64,000 nucleotides of DNA from Acidobacteria bacterium UBA2990 (GCA_002347025.1 DEAE01000023.1:172532-236531); one strand, 5' to 3'; counted from the stretch's first letter, positions 43,689-53,369 are shown. The notes: a model not told the origin generated them from the letters alone. Made by a program: numbers and translations.

Positions 43689-45041
43689 TTATCTTAATCT
43701 TACGGATTGACTCGTTAAGGTTGTTCCTCTGGGAGTGATGTCATAGCGACTGACAATTTCTGAGTAGAAGGTTTCAGCGATTTGTCGGTAACCTGCGGAT
43801 GTGGGGTGAAGCCCATCAGGCCCAATCATGCCAGGAACCTGATTGAGTGCCGCATGCAGGTCAACGATTCCACCATTACCTAGCGTTGGTGCCATGTTGC
43901 GGATCCTCGCATTGAGGGCTGCAATGGCAGCCTGAATTCCGGGACTTCCACTTTCTCTGCCGTCACTGACGGGTGTCAGGGTAGCGAGTAGTACCTCTAT
44001 TCCACGGCTTTCTGCGTCAAGGACCATACCCCTGAGATAGTCGGCGTAGGTTCCAACGTCAAGAGGATTTGGGTCATCGGGGGACTGGATCACCAGGCCG
44101 AGATTGAGGTCATTGACACCCTCAAGGAGCAAGAGGACATCAGGTTCAAAGGCGTCCAGTGCTAGCTTGAGTCTCGAAATACCCTCGGCGACCCGTTCCC
44201 CTGGAACTCCTTGGTTTGTCACTATGATTGACTGGATGGGATAGCCCTGTCTCAGTAAGCCGAGGAGTTGGGTTGGGTAGGAGTTATGGGGTTGAACCGC
44301 CTGCTGGACGTTGGGAAGACGCTGTCGGCTATCGCTCCGGAGTAACGTTGCAAGATCCGGTAGGGTGTCGCTGTCTGACAGTGATGGGTCGCTGACGTAA
44401 CCCGCGGTAATACTGTCGCCGAAGGCCAGAAATTTCGTTTCGCTCAAGATTGGGTCTGGGGCTTCGATTGTGACGAAAAATTCACATGAGTCGGCCTCAG
44501 GAGGTTGGTCGGCAATGGTTGGAACAGCAGACCAGTCGGCTGTGCATGTCACCGTTGACTGCCCAACTGGAAAAGTCGTTCCTGACGCGGGGCTGCAGGA
44601 AATGATCTCAGGCGGCGTGTTGGGCAGGCTTGGCAGCTCCCAACTTACTTCAAGTGGTAATCCATCTACGGATTGGCTGGTTTGAGGTCCTGGGCAGGAA
44701 AGTTGTGGAGGATCGACCGTTATTGAGAAAGAACACTTGGTTGCGAATTCCGTCTGATCAGCCATACAGGTAATTAGTGTGGTGCCGATGCCGAATTCGG
44801 TTCCAGAGGTGGGTAGGCAGGAGCTCTTGTCCACATTGAGCCCTCCAAGAGAGGGGTAGCTAAAGCTAACTAACTGGGGAAAGCCATCTGGCGAAGATTG
44901 GATGATCGCAGAGGGGCAGTTGAGGGCTGATGTTGTGGCCGTGGCTATCGAGGGGGTGGGTGCTGCCGGTGAATCGCTCCCACCGCAACCGCTCGCAAAA
45001 AGTACTAGGAAAAAAGAAAAACGAAGAAGGTAATTATGCAT
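43689..45041 (-). CDS. SGNH/GDSL-family lipoprotein with two HYR-like repeats
   Basis: 450 residues. The lipobox LFASGC gives a lipidated Cys19, followed by a GGSDSPAAPTP linker. Two beta-sandwich HYR-like repeats come next (about 40-105 and 110-190), each with C-P and a late T-C (GTTLITCMADQ and GQSTVTCTADW). The hydrolase domain then has all SGNH blocks: AFGDSITAGY (serine), NQGVPGERV (glycine), GVNDLN (asparagine) and DGLHPTSAGY (Asp-His). It is a surface-anchored esterase, likely deacetylating polysaccharide or acting on lipid. The HYR repeats probably bind a surface or carbohydrate. Confidence 0.9.
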   Translation of the reverse strand: MHNYLLRFSFFLVLFASGCGGSDSPAAPTPSIATATTSALNCPSAIIQSSPDGFPQLVSFSYPSLGGLNVDKSSCLPTSGTEFGIGTTLITCMADQTEFATKCSFSITVDPPQLSCPGPQTSQSVDGLPLEVSWELPSLPNTPPEIISCSPASGTTFPVGQSTVTCTADWSAVPTIADQPPEADSCEFFVTIEAPDPILSETKFLAFGDSITAGYVSDPSLSDSDTLPDLATLLRSDSRQRLPNVQQAVQPHNSYPTQLLGLLRQGYPIQSIIVTNQGVPGERVAEGISRLKLALDAFEPDVLLLLEGVNDLNLGLVIQSPDDPNPLDVGTYADYLRGMVLDAESRGIEVLLATLTPVSDGRESGSPGIQAAIAALNARIRNMAPTLGNGGIVDLHAALNQVPGMIGPDGLHPTSAGYRQIAETFYSEIVSRYDITPRGTTLTSQSVRLR

Positions 45042-45284
45042 CACTTTGGCAGAAGATCCAGGAATTTGGGCGAGCCCTTTTTACAGAATACACGTTCGCT
45101 TTGAGTAGGGGAAATTTAGTTCCAAGTCTCGTGTCGAAGCATGTTGAAAATTTTTCTCATAGCCTGGTTAGCCATCAGATGGGTTTTTGGCAGGTATACT
45201 CTTGTGTTTGTTATGTCCTTAATTGAGTGACCGGCCACCCTAGGGTCTGGTGAGTCGAGTGTTACTGCAGAGGAGAAGAGCTTT

Positions 45285-46115
45285 ATGAGCGAAAGTTTGA
45301 CCGGTGCTGAATTCAAGGCCGCATTACGGAATAACAGTCCAAAAATTGGGTTGTTCATTAATTCCCATAGTCCCACGGTTGTCGAGCAACTAGCCCACAG
45401 CGGATATGACTGGTTGTTGGTGGATGCACAGCATGGACCGATGGGCTACGAGACACTATCGACCATGATCGGAGGTATCGCTGCTGGAGGGGCAAAATCG
45501 CTAGTTCGGGTGACCGGTTATGGTGACCGTGCTGGGATTCAGCAATCATTGGACGTGGGAGCTGATGGTGTCCTGGTTCCTTACATCAACACAGCAGATG
45601 AGGCCCGCCAGGCTGTTAGTTGCACTCGTTATCCCACAGCGGGTACACGCTCTGTGTATTTTCCTCAGCGGAGCATGAATAAGGCTGGGTTGCTTGGCTA
45701 TGCTGGTGCCGCCAATGACAACACTATCTGTGCCTTGCAGGTTGAGACGGCTAGTTGCATAGAGAACATTGAGGAAATCGCTGCTGTTCCCGGCGTAGAT
45801 TTGCTCTTTCTTGGCCAGAATGACCTGTGCATGTCCATGGGGCTATACGAGAAATATCAATTTCCGGATATGTACACATCGCCGGAATTGAAGGAAGCGA
45901 CTGACGCTCTGAAAGCGGCAGCAAGAAAAAACAATGTCATCTTGGGACTGTTCCTGTTTGGGACAGACCGCGTGGCGGAGTTCAGGGAGCAGGGTTTTAG
46001 TTTGATCAGTATAGGTAACGACCTACACCATGTATTGACACAGGCTGGAGCGCACGTCGGTGCGCTAGAAGGCATCATGCCTGACTGGAAGCGTCGCCCG
46101 ACCGCGTTATTCTAG
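45285..46115 (+). CDS. HpcH/HpaI-family aldolase
   Basis: 276 residues with AGAGGAG upstream of the ATG. The TIM-barrel features are DAQHGP (catalytic histidine; the usual glutamate before it is glutamine), VRVTGYGDRAGIQQSLDVGADGVLVPYI, CALQVETASCIENIEEI (metal glutamate) and LFLGQNDL (metal aspartate). It splits or forms 2-keto-3-deoxy acids such as 2-dehydro-3-deoxyglucarate or 4-hydroxy-2-ketoheptanedioate into pyruvate-type products. It is divergent from the SGNH lipoprotein. It fits the acid-sugar enzymes at 36.5 kb, but linkage is inference. Confidence 0.88.
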   Translation: MSESLTGAEFKAALRNNSPKIGLFINSHSPTVVEQLAHSGYDWLLVDAQHGPMGYETLSTMIGGIAAGGAKSLVRVTGYGDRAGIQQSLDVGADGVLVPYINTADEARQAVSCTRYPTAGTRSVYFPQRSMNKAGLLGYAGAANDNTICALQVETASCIENIEEIAAVPGVDLLFLGQNDLCMSMGLYEKYQFPDMYTSPELKEATDALKAAARKNNVILGLFLFGTDRVAEFREQGFSLISIGNDLHHVLTQAGAHVGALEGIMPDWKRRPTALF

Positions 46116-46458
46116 TTCTAGGGGGCGGCGGCAGTGGAAGTGACAATTGAGCTGCCGTCGGCCCCCCTTGCCTTGTCGGATGAGTCAGGTAGAGATTCTC
46201 ATCGAAGCGGTCGCCGCCTGTAGTTGACCTCTAATGGCGAGGGCCGGTAGCGGGAGTTCTTGATGCCGACGACACCGTTTGTTCAATCGGTGATGTGACC
46301 GCCGGCACATTCAGGACGACTAGTCCTTCGTGGCCCTGTCCGTACCAACGGTTCCTGAAGACCCGAACTAGGAATTTGTCGTAGTCGAAAGCCGAGAGGG
46401 GTTGAATCTCTGGCTCGAAGACCAGCTGTTTCGCTATCTGCCGGAGGGCTGTTGACGA
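46116..46458. other. Gene-poor stretch before the glucose dehydrogenase-like gene
   Basis: About 343 bases. It contains a hairpin immediately after the aldolase stop and no plus-strand frame of note. A 77-codon frame on the minus strand at 46231-46464 overlaps the next start and has no family features. The promoter of the quinoprotein gene should be here but I cannot point to clear boxes. Confidence 0.4.
46121..46167. terminator. GC-rich hairpin, possible terminator after the aldolase gene
   Basis: GGGGGCGGCGGCAG at 46121-46134 pairs with CTGCCGTCGGCCCCC at 46152-46166, with one wobble and one mismatch, around a 17-base loop. It begins six bases after the HpaI-type aldolase stop. The downstream side (TTGCCTTG) is only weakly T-rich, so termination may be inefficient or Rho-assisted. 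Confidence 0.5.
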
Positions 46459-48501
46459 ATGCAATTGGAAAGACAGATGTTCGCACTGGTGATACTGGGA
46501 GTGTTGCTGTTCACTACTCCTGTTTCGTCACAGCGGGGAGCCACGTCTGGTGAGTGGCGTTCGTATGCCGGTGATCTCTACGGAACGAAATATTCTCCCC
46601 TTGGCCAGATATCAGACGAGAACTTCTCCGAGATCGAGATCGCTTGGGAGTGGCAGAGTGCAGACACTCTCCTTCCTTACGAAGGAGAGGGGGGAATAGT
46701 TGAGGTCGAGGCCGAGACTCTGTTTGACATTCTAGAAGCTGAACGTCCAGACCGCTGGGTGACCAGACCGAGCATTGGTCGATTGTCAGCAACTCCCGTG
46801 ATGGCTAATGGGGTGTTATATCTGGTTACTCCCCTTTATCAGGCCGCGGCGGTCGACGCAGGAACTGGAGAGACCTTGTGGGTCTATAACCCTAGGGTTT
46901 ATGAAAAGGGAAGTCCACCCCTCCCTGCCCCCTGGAACCATCGGGGTGTTGCCTACTGGGAGAACGGTGAAGAGGCTCGGGTAATATGGGGCACCGGCGA
47001 CGGATTTTTGACAGTGGTCGATGCGAAAACCGGTCTTCCGGACAAAGAGTTTGGTCGGGATGGTCGTGTCAGTTTAGAGGAAGGATTGCCAAGAGCCCGC
47101 GAGAACCCTAGTCGGTTACCACCCCCGTCTCGTTCTCCCCCCTTGGTGGTTGGGAATAGGGTGATAGTGGGTTCATCGGTTCACGATTATCTGTATCGTC
47201 GAGAGAATGCGCCCGGTTATGTCCGTGCTTATGACATGCGAACCGGACGGCATTTGTGGGACTTTCATGGAGTTCCTCAGAGCGCTGATGAATTCGGTTC
47301 AGACACCTGGCTTGAGGAATCGTGGAGATATTCAGGTAACACCAATGTTTGGGGAAACCTAACAGCCGATCCTGAGTTAGGTTATGTATATCTAGCGACG
47401 AGTACACCTACATCCGATTACTACGGTGGGCATCGGCTTGGTCAGAATCTTTTTGCTGAAAGCGTGGTGTGTGTCGATCTTTCCACGGGGCAGCGCGTAT
47501 GGCACTTTCAGCAGGTACATCATGGTATCTGGGATTATGACAATCCGACGGGACCAAATTTGGTAAATATCATTGTTGATGGGCGTGAGGTGAAGGCCGT
47601 TGCCCAAGTGACAAAGCAAGGCTTTATTTATGCCTTTGATCGAATGACCGGTGAACCTATCTGGCCCATCGAAGAACGGCAAGTGGCGACTGACACCGAT
47701 TTGGTGGGAGAGGTGTTATCTGAAACTCAGCCATTTCCTACGAGGCCGGCCCCGTTCGAATACCAGGGTGCTTCACTTGATGATCTGATTGATTTTACTC
47801 CAGCGGTTCGTCGTATGGCTGTCGAGGCGATGAATGGATTTCGACTGGGTGCTCTTTATACTCCGTTGTCTCTTCGGGGTACGGTTGTCCGACCAGGTTT
47901 TGGAGGAGGGGCAAGTTGGGGTGGGGCAGCCGTGGATCCATCTACGGGGATCTTGTACGTGCCGTCACGAAATACCCATTCGGTTGCAAGGTTCCGTCTA
48001 CCAAAGCCTGGGGACCAGGCTAACCTGAATTATCTTCTTAGCCGCCGTGGGGCGGAATTCCTTGAAGGGGGAAACCCTCGGCGTCAGCCTCAGATGCCTG
48101 AGGGATTACCTTTATGGAAACCGCCGTATTCCCGAATGACAGCTGTCGATATGAATACGGGTGACCATGTCTGGATGAAACCGACAGGGGATGGGGATCG
48201 AATACGTAACCATCCCCGGCTTCGGCATCTCGACCTACCTCCATTGGGTGGGGATGCGGGTCGGAATGGTCCCGTTGTGACTGAGACGTTGGTCATCTAT
48301 TCATTAAGCGCTGGTGGCTCGAATGGGGGGCCTAGGTTAGTCGCCTATGACAAGGCTACTGGGCAGTTAAGAGGTTCGGTGGATTTACCAGCTGGTGCTA
48401 TTGGAAGCCCGATGACCTATATGCTTGAGGGGCGCCAATATTTAGGCGTGACGGTGGGTGGTGATAGCCCTTCACTCATAGCGCTGAGGCTACCGTTGTG
48501 A
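46459..48501 (+). CDS. Exported quinoprotein glucose dehydrogenase-like enzyme
   Basis: 680 residues with GGAGG eleven bases before the ATG and a signal peptide ending PVSSQ. It opens with EWRSYAGDLYGTKYSPLGQI, the hallmark of the mGDH-type branch, and continues with TPVMANGVLYLVTPL, GETLWVYNPRVYEKG, VIWGTGDGFLTVVDAKTG, PLVVGNRVIVGSSVHD, TNVWGNLTADPELGYVYLAT, HHGIWDYDNPTGPNLV, FDRMTGEPIWPIEER, RPGFGGGASWGGAAVDPSTGILYV and QYLGVTVGG. The membrane-spanning N-terminus of E. coli Gcd is missing, so it is a soluble periplasmic form. It should oxidise an aldose or polyol. Confidence 0.9.
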   Translation: MQLERQMFALVILGVLLFTTPVSSQRGATSGEWRSYAGDLYGTKYSPLGQISDENFSEIEIAWEWQSADTLLPYEGEGGIVEVEAETLFDILEAERPDRWVTRPSIGRLSATPVMANGVLYLVTPLYQAAAVDAGTGETLWVYNPRVYEKGSPPLPAPWNHRGVAYWENGEEARVIWGTGDGFLTVVDAKTGLPDKEFGRDGRVSLEEGLPRARENPSRLPPPSRSPPLVVGNRVIVGSSVHDYLYRRENAPGYVRAYDMRTGRHLWDFHGVPQSADEFGSDTWLEESWRYSGNTNVWGNLTADPELGYVYLATSTPTSDYYGGHRLGQNLFAESVVCVDLSTGQRVWHFQQVHHGIWDYDNPTGPNLVNIIVDGREVKAVAQVTKQGFIYAFDRMTGEPIWPIEERQVATDTDLVGEVLSETQPFPTRPAPFEYQGASLDDLIDFTPAVRRMAVEAMNGFRLGALYTPLSLRGTVVRPGFGGGASWGGAAVDPSTGILYVPSRNTHSVARFRLPKPGDQANLNYLLSRRGAEFLEGGNPRRQPQMPEGLPLWKPPYSRMTAVDMNTGDHVWMKPTGDGDRIRNHPRLRHLDLPPLGGDAGRNGPVVTETLVIYSLSAGGSNGGPRLVAYDKATGQLRGSVDLPAGAIGSPMTYMLEGRQYLGVTVGGDSPSLIALRLPL

Positions 48502-48572
48502 TGGAGCCCTTATCGGAGCAACTGAGGTTCTTATTTGGCTGCTCTGAATGATTGTAGAAAAGAGGCTAGGCC

Positions 48573-48710
48573 ATGAAGGACTTGATGGAGAGGGTCTGGC
48601 TGCAAGGAAGGCTAAAAAAAGGCGGAGGTGAAAGGTCTCCCTCAGTGTTGGGGGCTTGGGCAGCTGCAGCTTTCTGTCCGTCAGAGATATTTTCTCTTAA
48701 CAGAAGGTAG
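48573..48710 (+). CDS. Possible small protein of 45 residues
   Basis: A short frame starts at ATG 48573 with AGAGG seven bases upstream and ends at TAG 48708-48710. The product has a basic first half (MERVWLQGRLKKGGGERS) and an alanine-rich second half with one cysteine. It lies in the 276-base gap before the cyclophilin gene and has no match I recognise. It may be a real small gene, a leader peptide or chance. Confidence 0.22.
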   Translation: MKDLMERVWLQGRLKKGGGERSPSVLGAWAAAAFCPSEIFSLNRR

Positions 48711-48777
48711 AAAAACGAATATGGCACTGGCAACTGGGGCCTATGCTAGGGCCGAAGATGTGGAGGTGGAATAGATT

Positions 48778-49287
48778 ATGCCGAGCGAAGATAACGAACT
48801 GATAGCAGTGTTTCAGACGGTTAAAGGAGATATAAGAGTAAAGCTTTTTCCTGGAGAGGCGCCGCTGACGGTGGCAAACTTTGTTAATCTGGCCAAGCGA
48901 CGCTATTACGATGGGTTGAAGTTTCATCGGGTTATTGCGAATTTCATGATTCAAGGAGGCGACCCAACTGGTAGCGGCATGGGTGGGCCAGGTTATCAAT
49001 TTGCAGATGAGTTTAGCCCTTTGCGAAGACACGATTCAGCGGGTGTCTTATCAATGGCGAATGCAGGACCTGGGACAAATGGCAGTCAGTTTTTCATCAC
49101 TCATGGTCCTACTCCCCACCTAGATGATAAGCACTCCGTCTTTGGGAAGGTTCTGTCTGGGCAGGATGTGGTCGATGCGGTTGCCCAGGATGATGTCATG
49201 ACGACCGTGTCGATCGAGGGTGACCCATCTGGTCTGCTGTCGACCCACCAGGAGCAGGTCGATGAGTGGAACCGGACTTTAGCCTAA
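48778..49287 (+). CDS. Peptidyl-prolyl cis-trans isomerase, cyclophilin type
   Basis: 169 residues, no signal peptide, GGAGG eleven bases before the ATG. The cyclophilin core is complete: VANFVNLAKRRYYDGLKFHRVI with catalytic arginine in FHRV, FMIQGGDPTG, GVLSMANAGPGTNGSQFFI, and HLDDKHSVFGKVLSGQDVVDAV with His in place of the tryptophan of human CypA. It is a cytoplasmic folding catalyst of the PpiB size class. The C-terminal 20 residues, with SIEGDPSGLLSTHQ, are an extension. Confidence 0.93.
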   Translation: MPSEDNELIAVFQTVKGDIRVKLFPGEAPLTVANFVNLAKRRYYDGLKFHRVIANFMIQGGDPTGSGMGGPGYQFADEFSPLRRHDSAGVLSMANAGPGTNGSQFFITHGPTPHLDDKHSVFGKVLSGQDVVDAVAQDDVMTTVSIEGDPSGLLSTHQEQVDEWNRTLA

Positions 49288-49495
49288 CCGTTGGACTGTG
49301 TCCTGAAGCTATGCCAGTGTTCGACGGTTGGTCTAGTTCAAATGGAGCCTTGCTAGGACTAGTTGGTGCAGTAGTTCGGCTCACTGTCGCACATCATGGG
49401 TGTGCAAGCGAAAAACGTCAAGGGTGAGTTGTTAATCGAATTTTGGATCCTGCACCAGATCTCATGCCGAAGGGTGTACCTGGAATAGAGAGAAA

Positions 49496-50599
49496 ATGTG
49501 TTCGATTGGAGAAGGGAGACCCATCGTGCGACGGCTTGTCGTGAAGGTCGGAACAAGCGTCGTGGCTCGTGCTGATGGTGGGTTTGGTTCAGATCGCGTT
49601 GCTCACTTAGTGGAGGAGATTTCCGAAATTAGAGGACGTGGTATCGAAGTGTTGTTAGTTAGCTCAGGTGCAGTGGGTATTGGGCGTGAGCGACTTGGCT
49701 TGCCAAGGGTTCCAACGAGTGTAGTGGATAGGCAAGCCTGTGCTGCAGCAGGGCAGGGGGCTTTGGTGGCCTTTTACGATAGCCTCTGTCAAAAATTTGG
49801 TCTGTCGGCTGCTCAGGTTCTACTAACGGAAGACGATTTCAAGGATCGCAGGAGGTACCTCAACCTCGCTGCCACGTTACAACGTTTGCTGGAGTTACGT
49901 AGTCTCCCGATCATTAATGAAAACGACACTGTATCTACGGATGAGATCATGCTGCATGGAGCAGCGGTGTTCGGCGACAACGATCGTCTTTCTGCGTTGG
50001 TCGCAACTAATTTAGGAGCGGATCTTTTGGTTATGCTGTCTGACGTGGATGGTGTGTATGATGCACCTCCAGGAACGACCGGGGCAAAGCGGATCCAGGT
50101 CTATTCAGGTGATGTTGTGAACTTTGGCGATATCTCGCGTGGGGGCAGAGGAGGTATGGAGGCCAAGATCGGTGCTGCCCAAGTTGCGGCAAATTCAGGT
50201 GTTCAGGTGGTGATAGCCAGTGGCTTGAAGGCGAATCCACTCACTGCCATTCTTGATGGTCAACCAACGGGAACAGTATTTCCCGCTAGCAAGGCCCTAA
50301 ACAAGAGGCGGCATTGGCTAGCTTATGCAACGGTTCCAGCTGGAGCGCTTGTTGTCAACGATGGAGCCCGATCGGCACTTGTGTTGAGGAAGGCAAGTCT
50401 CCTTCCAAAGGGAATCACGGCTGTGCGAGGGACTTTTGTGGCCGGATCGGTGGTATCTGTGCTTGATGTTCGGGAGGTTGAAATCGCAAGAGGGGTCTGT
50501 CGTGAGGATAGCAAGGTGATTCCGGCGCTTATGGATAAACCTGGTCGAGCTAAGGCGTTGGTTCATCGAGACCAAATAGCGATTTTGACTGAGGAATGA
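49496..50599 (+). CDS. proB: Glutamate 5-kinase
   Basis: 367 residues from the ATG at 49496; a GTG at 49526, after GGAGAAGGGAG, is a realistic alternative start. The amino acid kinase domain shows RRLVVKVGTSVV, VLLVSSGAVGIGRERLG, INENDTVSTDE, FGDNDRLSALVA and SRGGRGGMEAKIGAA. A C-terminal PUA domain (about residues 280-355) is present as in E. coli ProB. It phosphorylates glutamate, the first and feedback-controlled step of proline synthesis. The stop overlaps the proA start by four bases, so the pair is an operon. Confidence 0.95.
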   Translation: MCSIGEGRPIVRRLVVKVGTSVVARADGGFGSDRVAHLVEEISEIRGRGIEVLLVSSGAVGIGRERLGLPRVPTSVVDRQACAAAGQGALVAFYDSLCQKFGLSAAQVLLTEDDFKDRRRYLNLAATLQRLLELRSLPIINENDTVSTDEIMLHGAAVFGDNDRLSALVATNLGADLLVMLSDVDGVYDAPPGTTGAKRIQVYSGDVVNFGDISRGGRGGMEAKIGAAQVAANSGVQVVIASGLKANPLTAILDGQPTGTVFPASKALNKRRHWLAYATVPAGALVVNDGARSALVLRKASLLPKGITAVRGTFVAGSVVSVLDVREVEIARGVCREDSKVIPALMDKPGRAKALVHRDQIAILTEE

Positions 50600-51903
50600 C
50601 GGGCAACTATATGGATTGTAAGATTCAAGCCCGTCTTGCCAGGGCAGGGGCCAGAAAATTGCAGGCCCTGTCCAGTGAGAGACGTTCGGCTCTCTTGCAT
50701 CGGGTCGCTGAAGATATTCGGAAAGAGCGCCCTCGGATCTTAGATATTAATGCCGAAGACGTAGCTGCTGGAAAGGCGGCGGTAGCGGCAGGAAGATTAA
50801 GCGAGGCACTTGCTGCCAGATTGGCCTTGAATGTTCGAAAAATAGAAGCATTAGTTGATGGGATTCATGCGATCGCCGATATGGCAGAACCAATCGGGAG
50901 GCTGCTCAAGCGGACCGAGTTAGCCAGAGGCCTCGAATTACGTCAGGTTACGGCACCAATTGGGGTTCTTTTGGTTATCTTTGAAGCTAGGCCAGACGCC
51001 TTGCCTCAGGTGGCGGCCTTGGCGTTGCGAAGTGGTAATGGATTACTACTCAAGGGAGGAACTGAAGCTATTCGTTCCAACCGGCTGCTTCATAAAATTA
51101 TTACCGATTCTATCGGTTCACTAGTGCCGGCCGGAACGATAGGCTTGGTTGAGACACGGGAAGAGATAGCGGAACTGTTGGAAATGGATGAGTTGGTCGA
51201 CCTGGTTATTCCTCGTGGCTCTTCTGAGTTGGTTCGACACATCCAGGCTAATACCAAGATCCCGGTGCTGGGTCATGCTGAGGGTGTCTGTCACGTCTAT
51301 TTGGACGATGCGGCCGATCTTGACAAAGCGGTGGACGTTATCTTGGACGCGAAAACGGATTATCCAGCAGCTTGCAATGCTATGGAGACCCTATTGTTGC
51401 ACCAGGCTACAGTTGAAGACGGACGAGCCCAACATATCGTGGAGTCACTGCAGCAGGCTGGTGTGCAGTTGTATGGTGACCCTGTAGCGCATCGAACACT
51501 TTCTCTTCCAGTTGCTGAGTGCCTAAACCGGGAACACAGTGACCTCATAGCAACGGTAGCAGTTGTTGAAGACACGCATGCAGCCATTGATCACATTCAT
51601 ACCCATGGGAGTGGCCATACCGAGGTTATTTTGACCGAGGACTCAGAAGCTGCAGAATTGTTTCTTAATTCGGTTGATAGTGCTTGTGTGTTTCATAATG
51701 CCAGTACCCGCTTCGCGGACGGCTTTCGGTTTGGTCTTGGTGCTGAAGTTGGTATTTCAACCTCTCCCATACACGCCAGGGGCCCCGTAGGGGTAGAAGG
51801 CTTATTGACGACACGCTGGCAGTTGAGAGGCTGCGGTGACGTGGTTTCGGACTTTTCTTCCGGTGACAGAGAGTTTACGCATCGGGTTCTTCCTACTGGC
51901 TAG
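50596..51903 (+). CDS. proA: Gamma-glutamyl phosphate reductase
   Basis: 435 residues, ATG overlapping the proB stop. It carries GVLLVIFEARPDALPQVAALALRSGNGLLLKGG (cofactor region, seen in parts), LVIPRGSSELVRHIQ, VLGHAEGVCHVYLD, DYPAACNAMETLLLH with the catalytic cysteine and VFHNASTRFADGFRFGLGAEVGIST. It reduces glutamyl phosphate to glutamate semialdehyde with NADPH. It ends 17 bases before the convergent RlmD-like gene. Confidence 0.96.
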   Translation: MTGNYMDCKIQARLARAGARKLQALSSERRSALLHRVAEDIRKERPRILDINAEDVAAGKAAVAAGRLSEALAARLALNVRKIEALVDGIHAIADMAEPIGRLLKRTELARGLELRQVTAPIGVLLVIFEARPDALPQVAALALRSGNGLLLKGGTEAIRSNRLLHKIITDSIGSLVPAGTIGLVETREEIAELLEMDELVDLVIPRGSSELVRHIQANTKIPVLGHAEGVCHVYLDDAADLDKAVDVILDAKTDYPAACNAMETLLLHQATVEDGRAQHIVESLQQAGVQLYGDPVAHRTLSLPVAECLNREHSDLIATVAVVEDTHAAIDHIHTHGSGHTEVILTEDSEAAELFLNSVDSACVFHNASTRFADGFRFGLGAEVGISTSPIHARGPVGVEGLLTTRWQLRGCGDVVSDFSSGDREFTHRVLPTG

Positions 51904-51920
51904 TGGAGTTGTGGGGGGAC

Positions 51921-53369
51921 TCATGTGATATCAATGGGGCCCGTAGCCAACATGGCTGGCGTCTCTTCGAGTCGATCAGCTGTAGCGATTGTCTCGACGT
52001 GGTGGGTCTGAGGAAACAAATCGATGGGCTGCACCCTGGTTAACTTATATCCCAAAGGTTCGAGTTCTCTGAGGTCGCTAGCAAGTGTCACCGGATTGCA
52101 GGACACATACACAATGCGCTGTGGTGCTGCCCTGGCAAGGCGGCGCATGACTTTCCCGCCAGCTCCACTTCGAGGTGGGTCAAGCACTACGATGTCAGGT
52201 CTGCCGTGCTGTTCGAGTATGGGAGGGAGGGCGTGACGGGCATCTCCCGTGTAGAAGAGAGCATTCTTCACTCGATTCAGTTCGGCATTCTCTCGTGCTG
52301 CGATCGTTGATGCCTCAATAATGTCAATGCCTATAACCGTCTCGGCATATTCGGCCAAGCCGAGGGCAAAAAATCCGATACCGCAGAAGACATCTAAAAC
52401 TAGGTTCGATATGGGACTGCTCGTTCGTTTTATTCGGACCTCCCTGGCCACTATTTCAAGCATGCGCTCGGCCTGCATCGAGTTGGTTTGAAAGAAGGTT
52501 TCGAGCCCAATATTGAAACGGAGTCCACCTACTTGTTCAATGATTGCTTTCCGACCTGCCAGCAATTTGGTCGAGCTCACTTGTGAGCCTCGCTGGTTGC
52601 TTGCTCGCGCTCCATGAAGTACCGCAACAATAGACTCATCCAGTTGTGTGATTTTAGACGCTAGAGCATTGGCCTCAGGAAATGATCCGGATGAGGTGAT
52701 GAAGGCGACCATGGTTTCTTTGCCAGCTTGCCCATGGCGGATCATGAGCTCGTGGAGAAGGCCACCCCCCGAATCAGGATTCCAGGTTGAAATTTGGTGG
52801 TTTTCTGTAAATGCCCGAACTGTAGTGACTATCCGCATCGCCAGGTTAGACTCTAGTCTGCAATCTGTGATTGGGATTACAGAGCGCCAGTTTCCAGGAA
52901 GGTGCAGACCGAGTCCCCCTAGCGCGTTGAAAGTGAACTCCATTTTGTTGCGGTAGAACCAGGTGGGGTCTGCCGGTACTATAGGGTCGATGTTGAGATC
53001 GCCGAAGCCCTTTAAGTCTTTCAGGCTGCTTTTGACTATTTCGGCTTTGGCATGGAGTTGAGCGGTGTAGCTCAGTTGTTGCCAAGAGCACCCTCCGCAG
53101 CCTTCGGTCCAATGGATGCAAGGGGGCTCGATTCGGTCTGGTCCGGCGGTGATGACCTGGAGAGGCTCTGCAAAAATTTTGTTTCGACTAATCTTTCCCA
53201 CCCTAACGCGGAGGTGGTCTCCTGGGGCACAACGGGACACAAGCAACGTCTTGCCCAGGTCGTCCTGAGAGAGGGGTCTACCGGTGCCTCGTCCGTCGTG
53301 TGTAAGATCCTGAATAGCAACCTCGTATTCGTCGCCTACGCGAAGCCGGTGTTGTGAGTCGGTTGTCAT
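51921..53369 (-). CDS. rlmD: 23S rRNA (uracil-5-)-methyltransferase, RlmD-like
   Basis: 482 residues from the ATG at 53369. An N-terminal TRAM domain (about 10-75: VAIQDLTHDGRGTGR) is followed by the iron-sulfur segment PCIHWTEGCGGCSWQQL with three cysteines and a fourth in ITDCRLE. The methyltransferase domain has LETFFQTNSMQAE, VLDVFCGIGFFALGLAE, IVVLDPPRSGAGG and YVSCNPVTLASDL with the catalytic cysteine. It methylates a uridine of 23S rRNA, U1939 by analogy; RumB/TrmA-like or RlmCD-like specificity is possible. Confidence 0.88.
   Translation of the reverse strand: MTTDSQHRLRVGDEYEVAIQDLTHDGRGTGRPLSQDDLGKTLLVSRCAPGDHLRVRVGKISRNKIFAEPLQVITAGPDRIEPPCIHWTEGCGGCSWQQLSYTAQLHAKAEIVKSSLKDLKGFGDLNIDPIVPADPTWFYRNKMEFTFNALGGLGLHLPGNWRSVIPITDCRLESNLAMRIVTTVRAFTENHQISTWNPDSGGGLLHELMIRHGQAGKETMVAFITSSGSFPEANALASKITQLDESIVAVLHGARASNQRGSQVSSTKLLAGRKAIIEQVGGLRFNIGLETFFQTNSMQAERMLEIVAREVRIKRTSSPISNLVLDVFCGIGFFALGLAEYAETVIGIDIIEASTIAARENAELNRVKNALFYTGDARHALPPILEQHGRPDIVVLDPPRSGAGGKVMRRLARAAPQRIVYVSCNPVTLASDLRELEPLGYKLTRVQPIDLFPQTHHVETIATADRLEETPAMLATGPIDIT

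Noticed and set aside
46231..46464. 77-codon minus-strand frame upstream of the glucose dehydrogenase-like gene
   Set aside because: Overlaps the start of the real gene, no family features.
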